Part shown: in pieces, positions 41,472-49,610 of the stretch
Layout: each line of letters starts with the position of its first letter
How positions within the stretch are numbered: the stretch's first letter is position 1
Source: JAPLJM01 sp963708515
Lineage (GTDB): Bacteria > Desulfobacterota > Syntrophia > Syntrophales > Fen-1087
Assembly: GCA_963708515.1 (NCBI GenBank)
Contig: CAVPSX010000018.1
Coordinates: 62,001-126,000 of the forward strand
Length of the DNA: 64,000 bases
Reading direction: 5' to 3'
Notes under the pieces: model-generated
What the model was told of the DNA's origin: nothing
Database searches by the model: none
Seen by the model: only the letters and a program-made list of their open reading frames with translations
Translations under genes and position numbers: made by a program

Positions 41472-42113
41472 TCAGGCTTTTTTCACCTTGTCATAACCTG
41501 CGAAGAATTCCTCCACCTTTTTATAATTTTCATCCGCGGCAGCCTTGAAATCCGATCGACCTTTCTTATACGCCTTGAGCCAGTCATTGATCACCTTTTT
41601 CCCCTCTGCGGGAATCAGGGGCGCCTGGTCCAGATACATGGCCATCATTTTTTCCGTCTGCTCCTGCAGGGCGATCATGGCGTCAAAGGTGTTGTCGAAA
41701 GCGGTCTTGTTGAATTGAATCATCTGTTTTGCAATCTGCTTGGGATCCATTTTGTTTCTCCTTTCTTTTGGTTGCTTGATCTCGAGGTTCATTCCCGGGA
41801 TGCTTGCCATTAAGCTGTCTATTTTCCGGCTTTGTTTTGTCTTTTCCGCTTTATCCGCGCTTGCAAAATATTCCTTAACCTTTTTGTAGCTTTCATCGAC
41901 ACTTGTTTTGTAGGCGTCCCGACCCCGCTTGTAGGTCTTTACCCACTCGGTCACTGCTTCTTTTCCTTCTTTAGGAAACCAGGGCGACTGTTCCAGGAAA
42001 AGACCCACCATCTTCTCCGTCTGCTCCTGCAGAATCATCGTTGCGTTGAAAGTGTTGTCGGATGTGGTCTTGTAAAACTCGATCATCTGTCTTGCAAATT
42101 TTGCCTGTTCCAT
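41472..42113 (-). CDS. Tandem phasin-like protein
   Basis: 213 residues made of two copies of one phasin-like helical domain (FARQMIEFYKTTSDNTFNAT and IAKQMIQFNKTAFDNTFDAM; both continue LQEQTEKM). Phasins coat PHA granules. AGGAGG sits 9 nt before ATG 42113. In the linker, AAAGGAG stands 8 nt before an in-frame ATG at 41750 (MDPKQIAKQM), so the second domain may also be made alone. This suggests two former genes fused by loss of a stop codon. First gene of the minus-strand PHA operon. Confidence 0.8.
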   Translation of the reverse strand: MEQAKFARQMIEFYKTTSDNTFNATMILQEQTEKMVGLFLEQSPWFPKEGKEAVTEWVKTYKRGRDAYKTSVDESYKKVKEYFASADKAEKTKQSRKIDSLMASIPGMNLEIKQPKERRNKMDPKQIAKQMIQFNKTAFDNTFDAMIALQEQTEKMMAMYLDQAPLIPAEGKKVINDWLKAYKKGRSDFKAAADENYKKVEEFFAGYDKVKKA

Positions 42114-42196
42114 TATCATGGACCTCCTCAATTATTTATTCTGAACTGCGTCATTAATAAGTATAATGACCATTTTCCATTTGTCAAGACATATTT

Positions 42197-42351
42197 TTGC
42201 AATGCAACATTTATTAACGCCTATCTCTCAGCAGTATATTTTATGTAATTAATTATATATATCAATAATATTTAATGGTTATCATCATAATACGACCTTC
42301 TGGTTAATAATATTCTTTCAAATCATAAAATATTTGTTGCAATACAAACAT
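42197..42351. promoter_or_regulatory. Paired TTGCAATRCAA sites between phasin and phaR
   Basis: TTGCAATGCAA at 42197-42207 and TTGCAATACAA at 42337-42347 occur in the AT-rich 273-bp region between the divergent phasin and phaR genes, one near each start. They are good candidates for PhaR operators, since PhaR proteins bind TGC/GCA-containing sites in phasin and own promoters. Confidence 0.5.
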
Positions 42352-42386
42352 GCGTCATATATGGGAGCAATAAGAGGTTTATCGCC

Positions 42387-42854
42387 ATGAATGAAATATT
42401 GCTACTAAAGAAATACTCAAACAGACGCCTGTACGACACCGAAAAGAGCGCCTATGTCACGCTCGACGATGTCATGCAGGCCATTCGCCGGGGGAGACGC
42501 GTGGCGGTGGTGGATGCCAAATCCGGAGAGAACGTGACCGCATTTATCCTGACACAGATCATCCTGGAGGAATCGCGAAAGAAGAACAGCCTGCTGCCGG
42601 TTCCCCTGCTTCATCTCATTATCCAATACGGTGAAAATATTCTCAGTGAATTTTTTGAAAAATATCTTGAGCAAACCATCAAAAATTACTTGTCCTACAA
42701 GGGCATGGCCGATGATCAGTTCCGAAAATGGCTTCACCTCGGCATGGATCTGTCCACGCTGACCAAGCAATCCATAGCGTCGCTGCCGGCCTTCCGGCCC
42801 TTGCTTGATCGTGTCCACGAGCCGGATCCGTCACCGGTTAAAGACAAAAAGTAA
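42387..42854 (+). CDS. phaR: PHA synthesis regulator PhaR
   Basis: 155 residues. The N-terminal PHB accumulation regulator domain is unmistakable (LLKKYSNRRLYDTEKSAYVTLDDV, VDAKSGENVTAFILTQIILEE). PhaR binds both DNA and PHA and represses phasin genes until polymer appears. GAGGTT lies before the ATG. It diverges from the phasin operon and shares the intergenic operators. The C-terminal half is helical. Confidence 0.9.
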   Translation: MNEILLLKKYSNRRLYDTEKSAYVTLDDVMQAIRRGRRVAVVDAKSGENVTAFILTQIILEESRKKNSLLPVPLLHLIIQYGENILSEFFEKYLEQTIKNYLSYKGMADDQFRKWLHLGMDLSTLTKQSIASLPAFRPLLDRVHEPDPSPVKDKK

Positions 42855-42868
42855 TGTCTTGACATTAC
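42851..42868. promoter_or_regulatory. 18-bp palindrome between phaR and NIL ferredoxin
   Basis: GTAATGTC-TT-GACATTAC is a perfect palindrome that includes the phaR stop codon and lies 27 bp upstream of the next gene. The 2-nt centre argues for an operator rather than a hairpin terminator. Confidence 0.45.
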
Positions 42869-42894
42869 TCCATGCTTCCCTTAAGGAGAGGCCG

Positions 42895-43314
42895 ATGGAC
42901 GATATCTATTCCAAAAAAGTGGTCATTCACTATACGGCCGAGAATGTGGAACAGCCCCTTATCTGCCAGCTCGTCAAAGAGCATGACCTTGTTTTTAATA
43001 TTCTAAAGGCCCGTATTTTCCCACGCCGGGAGGGCGTGATTGTCCTGGAACTCAGCGGTCTTAAGAAGAACTTTGATCGCGGCATCCGCTTTCTCAAAGA
43101 CAAAGGCCTTAAGGTTGAACCGCTTTCAAAAAGCGTCAATCAAAACATTGATAAATGCGTCCACTGTGGCGCCTGTACGGCGTTCTGCCCCACAGACGCC
43201 CTGGCCTTCGATATGCAAACCACAAAAGTGGAGTTCGATCCGGAGAAATGCAACGGATGCGAACTGTGTGTCTCTGCCTGTCCTGTCCGGGCTATGGAAG
43301 TCGATCTGTTTTAG
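42895..43314 (+). CDS. NIL-domain dicluster ferredoxin
   Basis: 139 residues. Residues 1-75 form a NIL domain (KVVIHYTAENVEQPLICQLV, LFNILKA-like strands), the ligand-binding fold of methionine transporters. Residues 80-139 carry two [4Fe-4S] motifs CVHCGACTAFCP and CNGCELCVSACP. NIL-ferredoxins accompany anaerobic homocysteine/methionine synthesis in anaerobes. AAGGAG precedes the ATG. No methionine genes are adjacent. Confidence 0.85.
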   Translation: MDDIYSKKVVIHYTAENVEQPLICQLVKEHDLVFNILKARIFPRREGVIVLELSGLKKNFDRGIRFLKDKGLKVEPLSKSVNQNIDKCVHCGACTAFCPTDALAFDMQTTKVEFDPEKCNGCELCVSACPVRAMEVDLF

Positions 43315-43363
43315 ATCAGACCGACCCGTTACCGAATGGTCACAACGAACCGCATGCGGCCAG

Positions 43364-43744
43364 TCATTGTTTCGGACTCTTGTTGTTCTGATCCCCGGTT
43401 TTATCAGCTTTCCTGTCTTTGCCGATCAGAAGGTTGTCCATCCCTTCGACTACTTTCTTGCCCTTTTCGGCGATGGCCTCGCCCTTTGAATAGGCCTCTT
43501 TTCCCCTTTCAATGGCTTTACCGGTCTCGGTTTTGGCTTTTTCAAGGGTTTCCATCATATTCTGGGGCATTTTCCGAGGATCCTTGAAATAGAAATAACC
43601 GCCGACTGCGATGAAAATCAGGAGAAACAACAAAGCCAGCTTGAGAAGCTGCTTGAAGAGGAAATAGACGATCAGCAAGCCGATGAAAATGACCGCGATG
43701 ATGATCATGGGATGGGCTGATAGATTCTGTAAGAGGTTGTCCAC
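43364..43744 (-). CDS. Small membrane-anchored coiled protein
   Basis: 126 residues, not recognised. Two adjoining hydrophobic stretches (IIIAVIFIGLLIVYFLF and LALLFLLIFIAVGGYFYF) occupy residues 13-53, followed by a charged helical tail with repeats of Lys/Glu (MMETLEKAKTETGKAIERG) and a lysine-rich end. It is probably anchored in the inner membrane with the tail in cytoplasm. GGAGGTCATCC precedes the ATG. It is convergent with the NIL ferredoxin gene. Confidence 0.6.
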   Translation of the reverse strand: MDNLLQNLSAHPMIIIAVIFIGLLIVYFLFKQLLKLALLFLLIFIAVGGYFYFKDPRKMPQNMMETLEKAKTETGKAIERGKEAYSKGEAIAEKGKKVVEGMDNLLIGKDRKADKTGDQNNKSPKQ

Positions 43745-43867
43745 GGATGACCTCCGGTTATTATTTTTTCATATTACTTTGAAATCCCGGAAATATCAAA
43801 TAGTTCTTTCACTTGACAAAACACGGACGGGTCGTTTACATATCGGCGCAATGCATAAAATAACTTT

Positions 43868-44023
43868 GCATAGCCGATGAAAAATGGTTTGCAGGCGGCG
43901 AATCAAAAATTTTTCGCACTTGCAGAAATTAGGCTAAATTATTAATATCAGACGCATTTAAGCATTATCAAATTTTATCGAAAAAGATTTTGAGACGCGG
44001 CGAAGCCATTTTTCAAAGGTCTC
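43868..44023 (-). repeat. MITE-like repeat, copy D (156 bp)
   Basis: Starts GCATAGCCGATGAAAAATGG and ends CATTTTTCAAAGGTCTC. It is the same orientation as copy C and the reverse complement of copy B. Internal AGAAATTAG.CTAA matches copy B, so the whole unit, not just its ends, is shared. It ends 17 bp before the mtaB start; AAAAGGA just past its edge serves as the mtaB ribosome site. It fills most of the 295-bp gap. Confidence 0.75.
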
Positions 44024-44039
44024 GAAAAGGATTGCCCGT

Positions 44040-45341
44040 TTGAAAGTCGCCGTAGCCACCCTTGGATGCAAGGTTAACCAGTATGAATCGGCAGGAATCC
44101 TTGACGCCCTGAAAAAACATGGCGTTGAAGTGGTTCGTTTTGACCAGCCGGCGGATTACTATGTCATTAATACCTGCACCGTAACGGATCGCTCCGATAT
44201 TGAGTCGCGCCGTCTCATCCGGCGGGCGGCAAGGGCCTGTCCGGGGGCACAGATCATCGTAACGGGCTGTTATGCGAAACTTGCCGCAAATGACATCAGA
44301 AGAATGCCGGGGGTCGCACTTGTCACAGATCAAAAAGCCCTGATTGCAGAAGCCATCGCAATGGCCGCGCCACATGCAGCAATTGCCCTGCAAGCCGTCG
44401 CACCGGGCTGGCCCGACCTGTCGGCATTGAAGCCGATTCGTTTCTTCGGCCATACCCGGGCTTTTCTCAAAATCCAGGACGGTTGCAACAGCCGTTGTCG
44501 TTACTGCATCATCCCCTTCGCGCGTGGGGCCAGCCGCAGCGTCCCGGAGAGGGGCGTGATCGGCCACATTGACAAATTGCGCCATGCCGGATACAGGGAA
44601 ATCGTTCTCACGGGAATTCATCTGGGCGCCTACGGGGCGGATATGACGCCGCCCACAGATCTTTTCAGTCTAGTTAAGATCCTGTGCGACGATCGCGCCG
44701 TTGAACGGCTGCGCCTGAGCTCCATTGAACCCCTGGAGATCACCGACCCGCTTATTGCGTTATTTCAGTATTCCGATGTGTTATGCCGCCATCTCCATAT
44801 CCCGCTGCAGAGCGGCGATGACGGTATTTTAAAGCGCATGGGCAGGCCCTACGATGCGAAATCTTTTGCTCATCTGCTTGAAAAAATCTGGCGGGCAGTA
44901 CCGGACCTGGCCGTCGGCCTCGATGTCATGGTCGGCTTTCCCGGAGAGGACAAGCGGGCCTTTGAGCGCACGGTAGCATTGATTGAGGATTTACCCGTAG
45001 CCTATCTGCACGTTTTTCCCTACTCGGAACGAGCGGGGACCGAAGCGGCTACGATGTCCGGCAAGGTTTCCGATGGGGATAAAAAAGACCGGGCCGAACG
45101 AATGAGGAACATCGGGGGAAAAAAACGCACAGCTTTTGCGCAACGATTCATCGGCCGAATAATGGCCGTTCTGGTGGAAGGCAAACCAGACCGGAAAACC
45201 GGTCTCTGGAAAGGCTTCTCGGGCAACTATATCCCGGTTGTACTCGAGGACGGGGACGTTTCGCTGGTCAATCACATCGTTCAGGTCCTGGCGGATCGCT
45301 GTCAGAATGGACAACTCCATGGAAGGATTGTAGATGTCTGA
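44040..45341 (+). CDS. mtaB: tRNA (t6A37) methylthiotransferase MtaB
   Basis: 433 residues, methylthiotransferase family. The N-terminal UPF0004 cluster domain has TLGCKVNQYES, NTCTVT and VTGCYAK cysteines; the radical SAM motif is CNSRCRYC, and a C-terminal TRAM domain follows. MtaB methylthiolates t6A37 of tRNAs reading ANN codons. Start TTG 44040 with AAGGA upstream. It overlaps rnc by 8 bp and heads the mtaB-rnc-radical SAM-era-der run. Confidence 0.88.
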   Translation: MKVAVATLGCKVNQYESAGILDALKKHGVEVVRFDQPADYYVINTCTVTDRSDIESRRLIRRAARACPGAQIIVTGCYAKLAANDIRRMPGVALVTDQKALIAEAIAMAAPHAAIALQAVAPGWPDLSALKPIRFFGHTRAFLKIQDGCNSRCRYCIIPFARGASRSVPERGVIGHIDKLRHAGYREIVLTGIHLGAYGADMTPPTDLFSLVKILCDDRAVERLRLSSIEPLEITDPLIALFQYSDVLCRHLHIPLQSGDDGILKRMGRPYDAKSFAHLLEKIWRAVPDLAVGLDVMVGFPGEDKRAFERTVALIEDLPVAYLHVFPYSERAGTEAATMSGKVSDGDKKDRAERMRNIGGKKRTAFAQRFIGRIMAVLVEGKPDRKTGLWKGFSGNYIPVVLEDGDVSLVNHIVQVLADRCQNGQLHGRIVDV

Positions 45342-46053
45342 AGAAAGAATGACTGCTCTTGACCATCTTCAGCAGATGCTCCCCTATCGTTTCCGCGACG
45401 ATTCATTGCTGGGTACCGCTCTGACGCACCGGTCCTATGTCAACGAAAATCCGGCAGCAGCGGACCGCGACAACGAAAGGCTTGAGTTCCTGGGAGACGC
45501 GGTACTCGAACTCTGTATCAGCGATCTGCTTATGAATCATTTCCCGGATTATCAGGAAGGCCCTCTGTCGCAATTGCGCGCCGCCATTGTCAATGAGCAG
45601 CCGCTCGCGGAAATGGCAAAGTCTTTCCGGCTTGGAGATTATCTGCTGCTGGGCAAAGGAGAAGAGGCCTCAGGCGGGCGAAACAAACCCTCCCTGCTTG
45701 CCAACGCTTTTGAAGCCGTGATAGCGGCTATTTATCTGGATGGCGGATTCGATAAAGTTGCGGTGTTGATCAGCCGTCTTTTTACACCGCTCATTGAGAA
45801 AGGCTACCACACGTATCGCGATTACAAGACGACCGTGCAGCAGATGAGCCAGCACATCTTCAAGGAGACGCCTCGTTACACGCTGATCCATGAAAACGGG
45901 CCGGATCACGACAAAACGTTTGAAATCCGGCTGTCCATCGCCGACCGCATCCAGACGACCGGAACCGGTAAAAACAAGAAAGAAGCGGAGCAGCGCGCCG
46001 CCGAACAGGCGATCCGGATACTGGAAACGCTTTTTCCTGCCGGGCGGGAATGA
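45334..46053 (+). CDS. rnc: Ribonuclease III
   Basis: 239 residues. The catalytic signature NERLEFLGDAVLEL is intact, with the second acidic site in ANAFEAVIAAIYLDGGF. The C-terminal dsRNA-binding domain (YKTTVQQMSQ ... GTGKNKKEAEQRAAEQAI) is complete. It processes rRNA and structured mRNA, which could include the hairpin repeats of this genome. Overlaps both neighbours. Confidence 0.95.
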   Translation: MSEERMTALDHLQQMLPYRFRDDSLLGTALTHRSYVNENPAAADRDNERLEFLGDAVLELCISDLLMNHFPDYQEGPLSQLRAAIVNEQPLAEMAKSFRLGDYLLLGKGEEASGGRNKPSLLANAFEAVIAAIYLDGGFDKVAVLISRLFTPLIEKGYHTYRDYKTTVQQMSQHIFKETPRYTLIHENGPDHDKTFEIRLSIADRIQTTGTGKNKKEAEQRAAEQAIRILETLFPAGRE

Positions 46054-47075
46054 CCATGCCGCTGATTATTCCCATCTTTATCATGCATCGGGGGTGTCCG
46101 CACCTCTGCACCTTCTGCAACCAGCAGAAAGCGGCGGGGCCTTATCCGGAGGATGTTTCAGAGACGTTCTTCCGCCGGACGGTCCTGGCTCATTTTCAAT
46201 CTCTCAAGAAGAAGCCGGTGCAGGTCCAGATTGCCTTTTATGGCGGCAATTTTACAGGAATGCCGGAGCAGGAACAGATCCGGCTGCTGGGATATGCTAA
46301 GCCCTTTCTTGAAGCGGGATGGGTCAGCGCCCTGCGCATCTCCACGAGACCCGATTGTCTTGATCGCGAGCGACTGGATTTATTGAATGAATTCGGCGTT
46401 CAAACCGTTGAGATCGGCGCCCAATCCCTTGTGGACGACGTTCTTCGGTGCGCCGACAGGGGGCATACGGCCGCGGATGTGGACACAGCCGTGCAGTTGC
46501 TGAAGTCCAACGGATATGAGGTCTGCGTCCATCTCATGGCCGGCCTGCCGGGGGATGACCCGGAAGGTTTCACCTGCTCGGTGGACCGGACCATCGCTAT
46601 GCGACCGCAGATGGTCAGGATCCATCCGACCCTTGTTTTAGCAGGGACCCGACTGGAGCGGGATTACCACAACGGTCGTTATGACCCGCTGACTCTTGAC
46701 GAGGCCGTCATGCTCTGCAAATCCGCCTTACTGAAATTTGCCGCCGCCGGGATTCCCGTCATCCGCATGGGTCTGCAGGCGACGCCTGAGATGGAAAAGC
46801 GCGGGACGGTCATTGCCGGCCCCTATCATCCGGCCTTTCGGTTTCTCGTCGAGTCGTCCATCTTTTTCGACAGGGCGGCGTCGCTGTTGTCAGGAGCGGA
46901 GTTTAAGGAAAAATCGGTGGTTTTTTCCGTGTGCCCGAAAGAGCAATCCGCGTTTCGCGGGCTGAAAAATGAAAACGTGCGAACATTGCAGAACCGCTTC
47001 GGCATCTCGGGCCTCCGGGTGGTCACGAATCCGTCACAGATTGCAGGAACGCTTCATGTCCACTGCGGAGAATGA
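46050..47075 (+). CDS. Elp3-like radical SAM protein
   Basis: 341 residues. Motif HRGCPHLCTFCNQQ carries the CxxxxCxxC type cluster of Elp3-like/HemN-related radical SAM proteins; IAFYGGNFTGM and ISTRPDCLD are typical of the family. It lacks the GNAT acetyltransferase domain of true Elp3. The position between rnc and era is common in Desulfobacterota. Reaction unknown. Its ATG overlaps the rnc stop (ATGA). Confidence 0.8.
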   Translation: MTMPLIIPIFIMHRGCPHLCTFCNQQKAAGPYPEDVSETFFRRTVLAHFQSLKKKPVQVQIAFYGGNFTGMPEQEQIRLLGYAKPFLEAGWVSALRISTRPDCLDRERLDLLNEFGVQTVEIGAQSLVDDVLRCADRGHTAADVDTAVQLLKSNGYEVCVHLMAGLPGDDPEGFTCSVDRTIAMRPQMVRIHPTLVLAGTRLERDYHNGRYDPLTLDEAVMLCKSALLKFAAAGIPVIRMGLQATPEMEKRGTVIAGPYHPAFRFLVESSIFFDRAASLLSGAEFKEKSVVFSVCPKEQSAFRGLKNENVRTLQNRFGISGLRVVTNPSQIAGTLHVHCGE

Positions 47076-47098
47076 GAAAGGCCCTTCGCATTACCTGA

Positions 47099-47125
47099 TT
47101 GACGACATGGAAAAACCGATATAAT
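47099..47125 (+). promoter_or_regulatory. Candidate promoter of era
   Basis: TTGACG (47099-47104) and a perfect TATAAT (47120-47125) separated by 15 nt, in the 133-bp gap before era. The spacer is shorter than ideal. Confidence 0.4.
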
Positions 47126-47208
47126 CTGTCGCCAGTGAGATCGCAGGCTATCGTCTTTCTTTACCATTTGTCGTCCTTATGAAAATCGAGACCATAGGAG
47201 GTTCAACA

Positions 47209-48099
47209 TTGTATAAGTCTGGATTCATCGGCATCATCGGACGGCCGAACGTCGGGAAATCGACACTGCTCAACACCCTCGTCGGCGAAAAAATCGCGAT
47301 CACGACGAGCAAACCCCAGACCACACGCAACCGGATCATGGGCATCCGGAACCAGGCAGAGGGACAGATGATCTTCATGGACACGCCCGGCATTCATAAG
47401 GCGGACTCCCCGCTGAACCGACAGATGGTCAATATCGCAAGAGACACTTTCCGGCGTGTGGACGTGCTGCTTCTGCTTGTGGATGCCACCGCAAGTGTTC
47501 ATGCTTCAGACAGATTCATTATTCAATCCCTGCCGGAAGGCGCCATGCCGGTCATACTGGCTATCAATAAAATCGATCTCGTGAAAAAGACGCAGCTTTT
47601 GCCCCTGATCGATGAACTCCACCCGCTTCACCCTTTTGCCGCGATTGTTCCCCTGTCGGCCCAGACCGGCGACGGCCTGCCGCAGCTCGTCACTGAAATT
47701 TTACAGACGCTTCCGGAAGGACCTGTCCATTTTCCAGAGGATACGATGACGGACGCTTCGGAACGTTTTATTGCGGCCGAGATCATCCGGGAGAAGATCA
47801 TCCTGCTGACCCGCCAGGAAATCCCCTACACAACGGCAGTGACCGTCGATGCGTTCAAAGAGGATGAACCGAAGCGGCTCATCCGCATTCAGGCGACCAT
47901 CCATGTGGAAAAGGATTCGCAGAAGGGCATTCTGATCGGTAAAAAAGGGGCCAGACTCAAGGAAATCGGGACAAAGGCTCGCATAGATCTGGAACAGTTT
48001 TTCAACGCCCGGATTTACCTCGAATTATTCGTCCGGGTGCAGAAGGACTGGACCCATGATGAGAAAATACTAAAACAATTCGGCTATTTTCAGAAGTAA
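47209..48099 (+). CDS. era: GTPase Era
   Basis: 296 residues. G motifs GRPNVGKST, TTRNR, DTPGI and NKID are in order, and the C-terminal KH domain has LIGKKGARLKEIG. Era assists 16S rRNA maturation and 30S assembly. I chose TTG 47209, which has AGGAGG 7 nt upstream, rather than an ATG 30 bp earlier that would place the ribosome site inside the gene. Confidence 0.95.
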   Translation: MYKSGFIGIIGRPNVGKSTLLNTLVGEKIAITTSKPQTTRNRIMGIRNQAEGQMIFMDTPGIHKADSPLNRQMVNIARDTFRRVDVLLLLVDATASVHASDRFIIQSLPEGAMPVILAINKIDLVKKTQLLPLIDELHPLHPFAAIVPLSAQTGDGLPQLVTEILQTLPEGPVHFPEDTMTDASERFIAAEIIREKIILLTRQEIPYTTAVTVDAFKEDEPKRLIRIQATIHVEKDSQKGILIGKKGARLKEIGTKARIDLEQFFNARIYLELFVRVQKDWTHDEKILKQFGYFQK

Positions 48100-48117
48100 G
48101 AGGGAGTATTGTATCGT

Positions 48118-48142
48118 GGGGACAGATTTCAAATCTGTCCCC
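48118..48142. repeat. Dispersed palindrome, copy 3
   Basis: A 25-bp perfect palindrome starting GGGGACAGATTT, identical to that at 32574. It lies between era and der, upstream of the der ribosome site. Confidence 0.85.
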
Positions 48143-48160
48143 AGTAAGAGGAGATTCACA

Positions 48161-49483
48161 TTGAAACCCGTTGTCGCCATTATCGGCCGGCCCAATGTCG
48201 GAAAATCGTCTCTGTTCAACCGCCTTGCCCATCAGCGCAAGGCCATTGTGATCGATCAGCCCGGCGCCACACGCGACCGCAATTACGCGGCCTGTACCTG
48301 GAACGACAAACCTTACATTCTGATCGATACCGGCGGATTCGAACCGGCGGCGACGGAGGGCATCCTCGTCCAGATGCGCGAACAGACGCAGCTTGCCATC
48401 GAAGAATCCGACGTCATTATCTTTCTCATGGACGGGCGGGAAGGGCTGCTGCCGGCGGACCGCGACATCGCCGCTCTGCTGCGCGGCTTTGAGAAACCGG
48501 TCTTTTACGCGGTCAACAAGATCGACGGGTTGAAACTGGAAACGCTGGCCTATGAATTCTACCAACTGGGCATGGAAACCATCCATCCCATCTCCGCCGC
48601 GCACGGCCTGGGCGTGGGGGAGCTCATGGACGAAGTGGCCCGGCTGTTGCCGGCGGCGCCGGAGCAGTCGGATGTAGAGGACCGGATCCGGATCGCCGTG
48701 ATCGGAAAGCCAAACGTCGGGAAGTCCTCTCTGATCAACAGGATCCTCGGATACGAACGCACCATTGTCAATCCTGTTCCGGGAACAACGCGCGACGCCA
48801 TCGACACGCCCTTCACGTTAGCGGGACGCCCCTATCTGCTCGTCGACACCGCCGGGATCAGGCGGAAAAGCCGCATCAGCCTGACCCTCGAAAAATACAG
48901 CGTTATTCAGGCAATCAAGGCCATCAGCCACTGCGACATCGCCCTGATGCTCATCGACGCCGAAGAAGGCGTCACGGAGCAGGACGCCAAAATCGCCGGC
49001 CTTGCCCTGGAAAACGGCACGGCCTGCATCATTGTGGTCAACAAATGGGACATCGTCGAAAAAGACGACCGGACAATTGGAAAATATGTCAGGGATATCA
49101 AGGATAAAATGAAATTCCTGGATTTTGCCCCGATTCTGTTCGTCTCCGCCCGGACGGGCCAGCGCGTCGTGAAGATCTTTGATGCGGTGGACTCTGTTTA
49201 CAGCCAGTACACGCGGCGCGTCAGCACACCGGAGCTCAACCGCAAGGTGCAGGAATTTCTGGCCGCCAATCCGCCGCCGCATTACGGCAGCAGGTCCAAT
49301 CCCTTCAATTACGTCTCACAGGTCGCCGTCAAACCGCCCACATTTGTCTTTTTTGTCCGAGAGCCAAGTTCCATCCATTTCTCCTATGAACGGTATCTCA
49401 TGAATCAGTTCCGGGAAACCCTTGCCCTGGACCAGGTTCCGCTTCGCTTCTTCTTCAAGAAAAAAAACAGGGACAAGTCATGA
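48161..49483 (+). CDS. der: Ribosome-assembly GTPase Der (EngA)
   Basis: 440 residues with two consecutive G domains: GRPNVGKSSLFN with DTGGF, and GKPNVGKSSLIN with DTAGI and NKWD, followed by a KH-like C-terminal domain. Der acts in 50S assembly. TTG 48161 is chosen since GAGGAG is about 7 nt upstream. The last codons (RDKS-stop) lie inside a palindromic repeat, so the natural C-terminus may have been replaced by repeat sequence. Confidence 0.95.
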   Translation: MKPVVAIIGRPNVGKSSLFNRLAHQRKAIVIDQPGATRDRNYAACTWNDKPYILIDTGGFEPAATEGILVQMREQTQLAIEESDVIIFLMDGREGLLPADRDIAALLRGFEKPVFYAVNKIDGLKLETLAYEFYQLGMETIHPISAAHGLGVGELMDEVARLLPAAPEQSDVEDRIRIAVIGKPNVGKSSLINRILGYERTIVNPVPGTTRDAIDTPFTLAGRPYLLVDTAGIRRKSRISLTLEKYSVIQAIKAISHCDIALMLIDAEEGVTEQDAKIAGLALENGTACIIVVNKWDIVEKDDRTIGKYVRDIKDKMKFLDFAPILFVSARTGQRVVKIFDAVDSVYSQYTRRVSTPELNRKVQEFLAANPPPHYGSRSNPFNYVSQVAVKPPTFVFFVREPSSIHFSYERYLMNQFRETLALDQVPLRFFFKKKNRDKS

Positions 49484-49491
49484 CTTGCCCC
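49470..49491. repeat. Palindrome variant spanning the der stop codon
   Basis: GGGACAAGTCA and TGACTTGCCCC are inverted copies with one mismatch. It resembles the GGGGACAG...CTGTCCCC family in its ends but has a different centre. It contains the TGA of der. The 110 bp after it hold no gene. Confidence 0.6.
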
Positions 49492-49610
49492 TGACCTCAT
49501 CCTCGCCGATCAACAATCACAGAAGGCCTGATCAGGGGCGCCTTTAGGGCGCGTGTTTCCATGATCATTTTCCTCAAGGGGACAAACCTGAGCCGGCGGG
49601 AAAGGCACGA

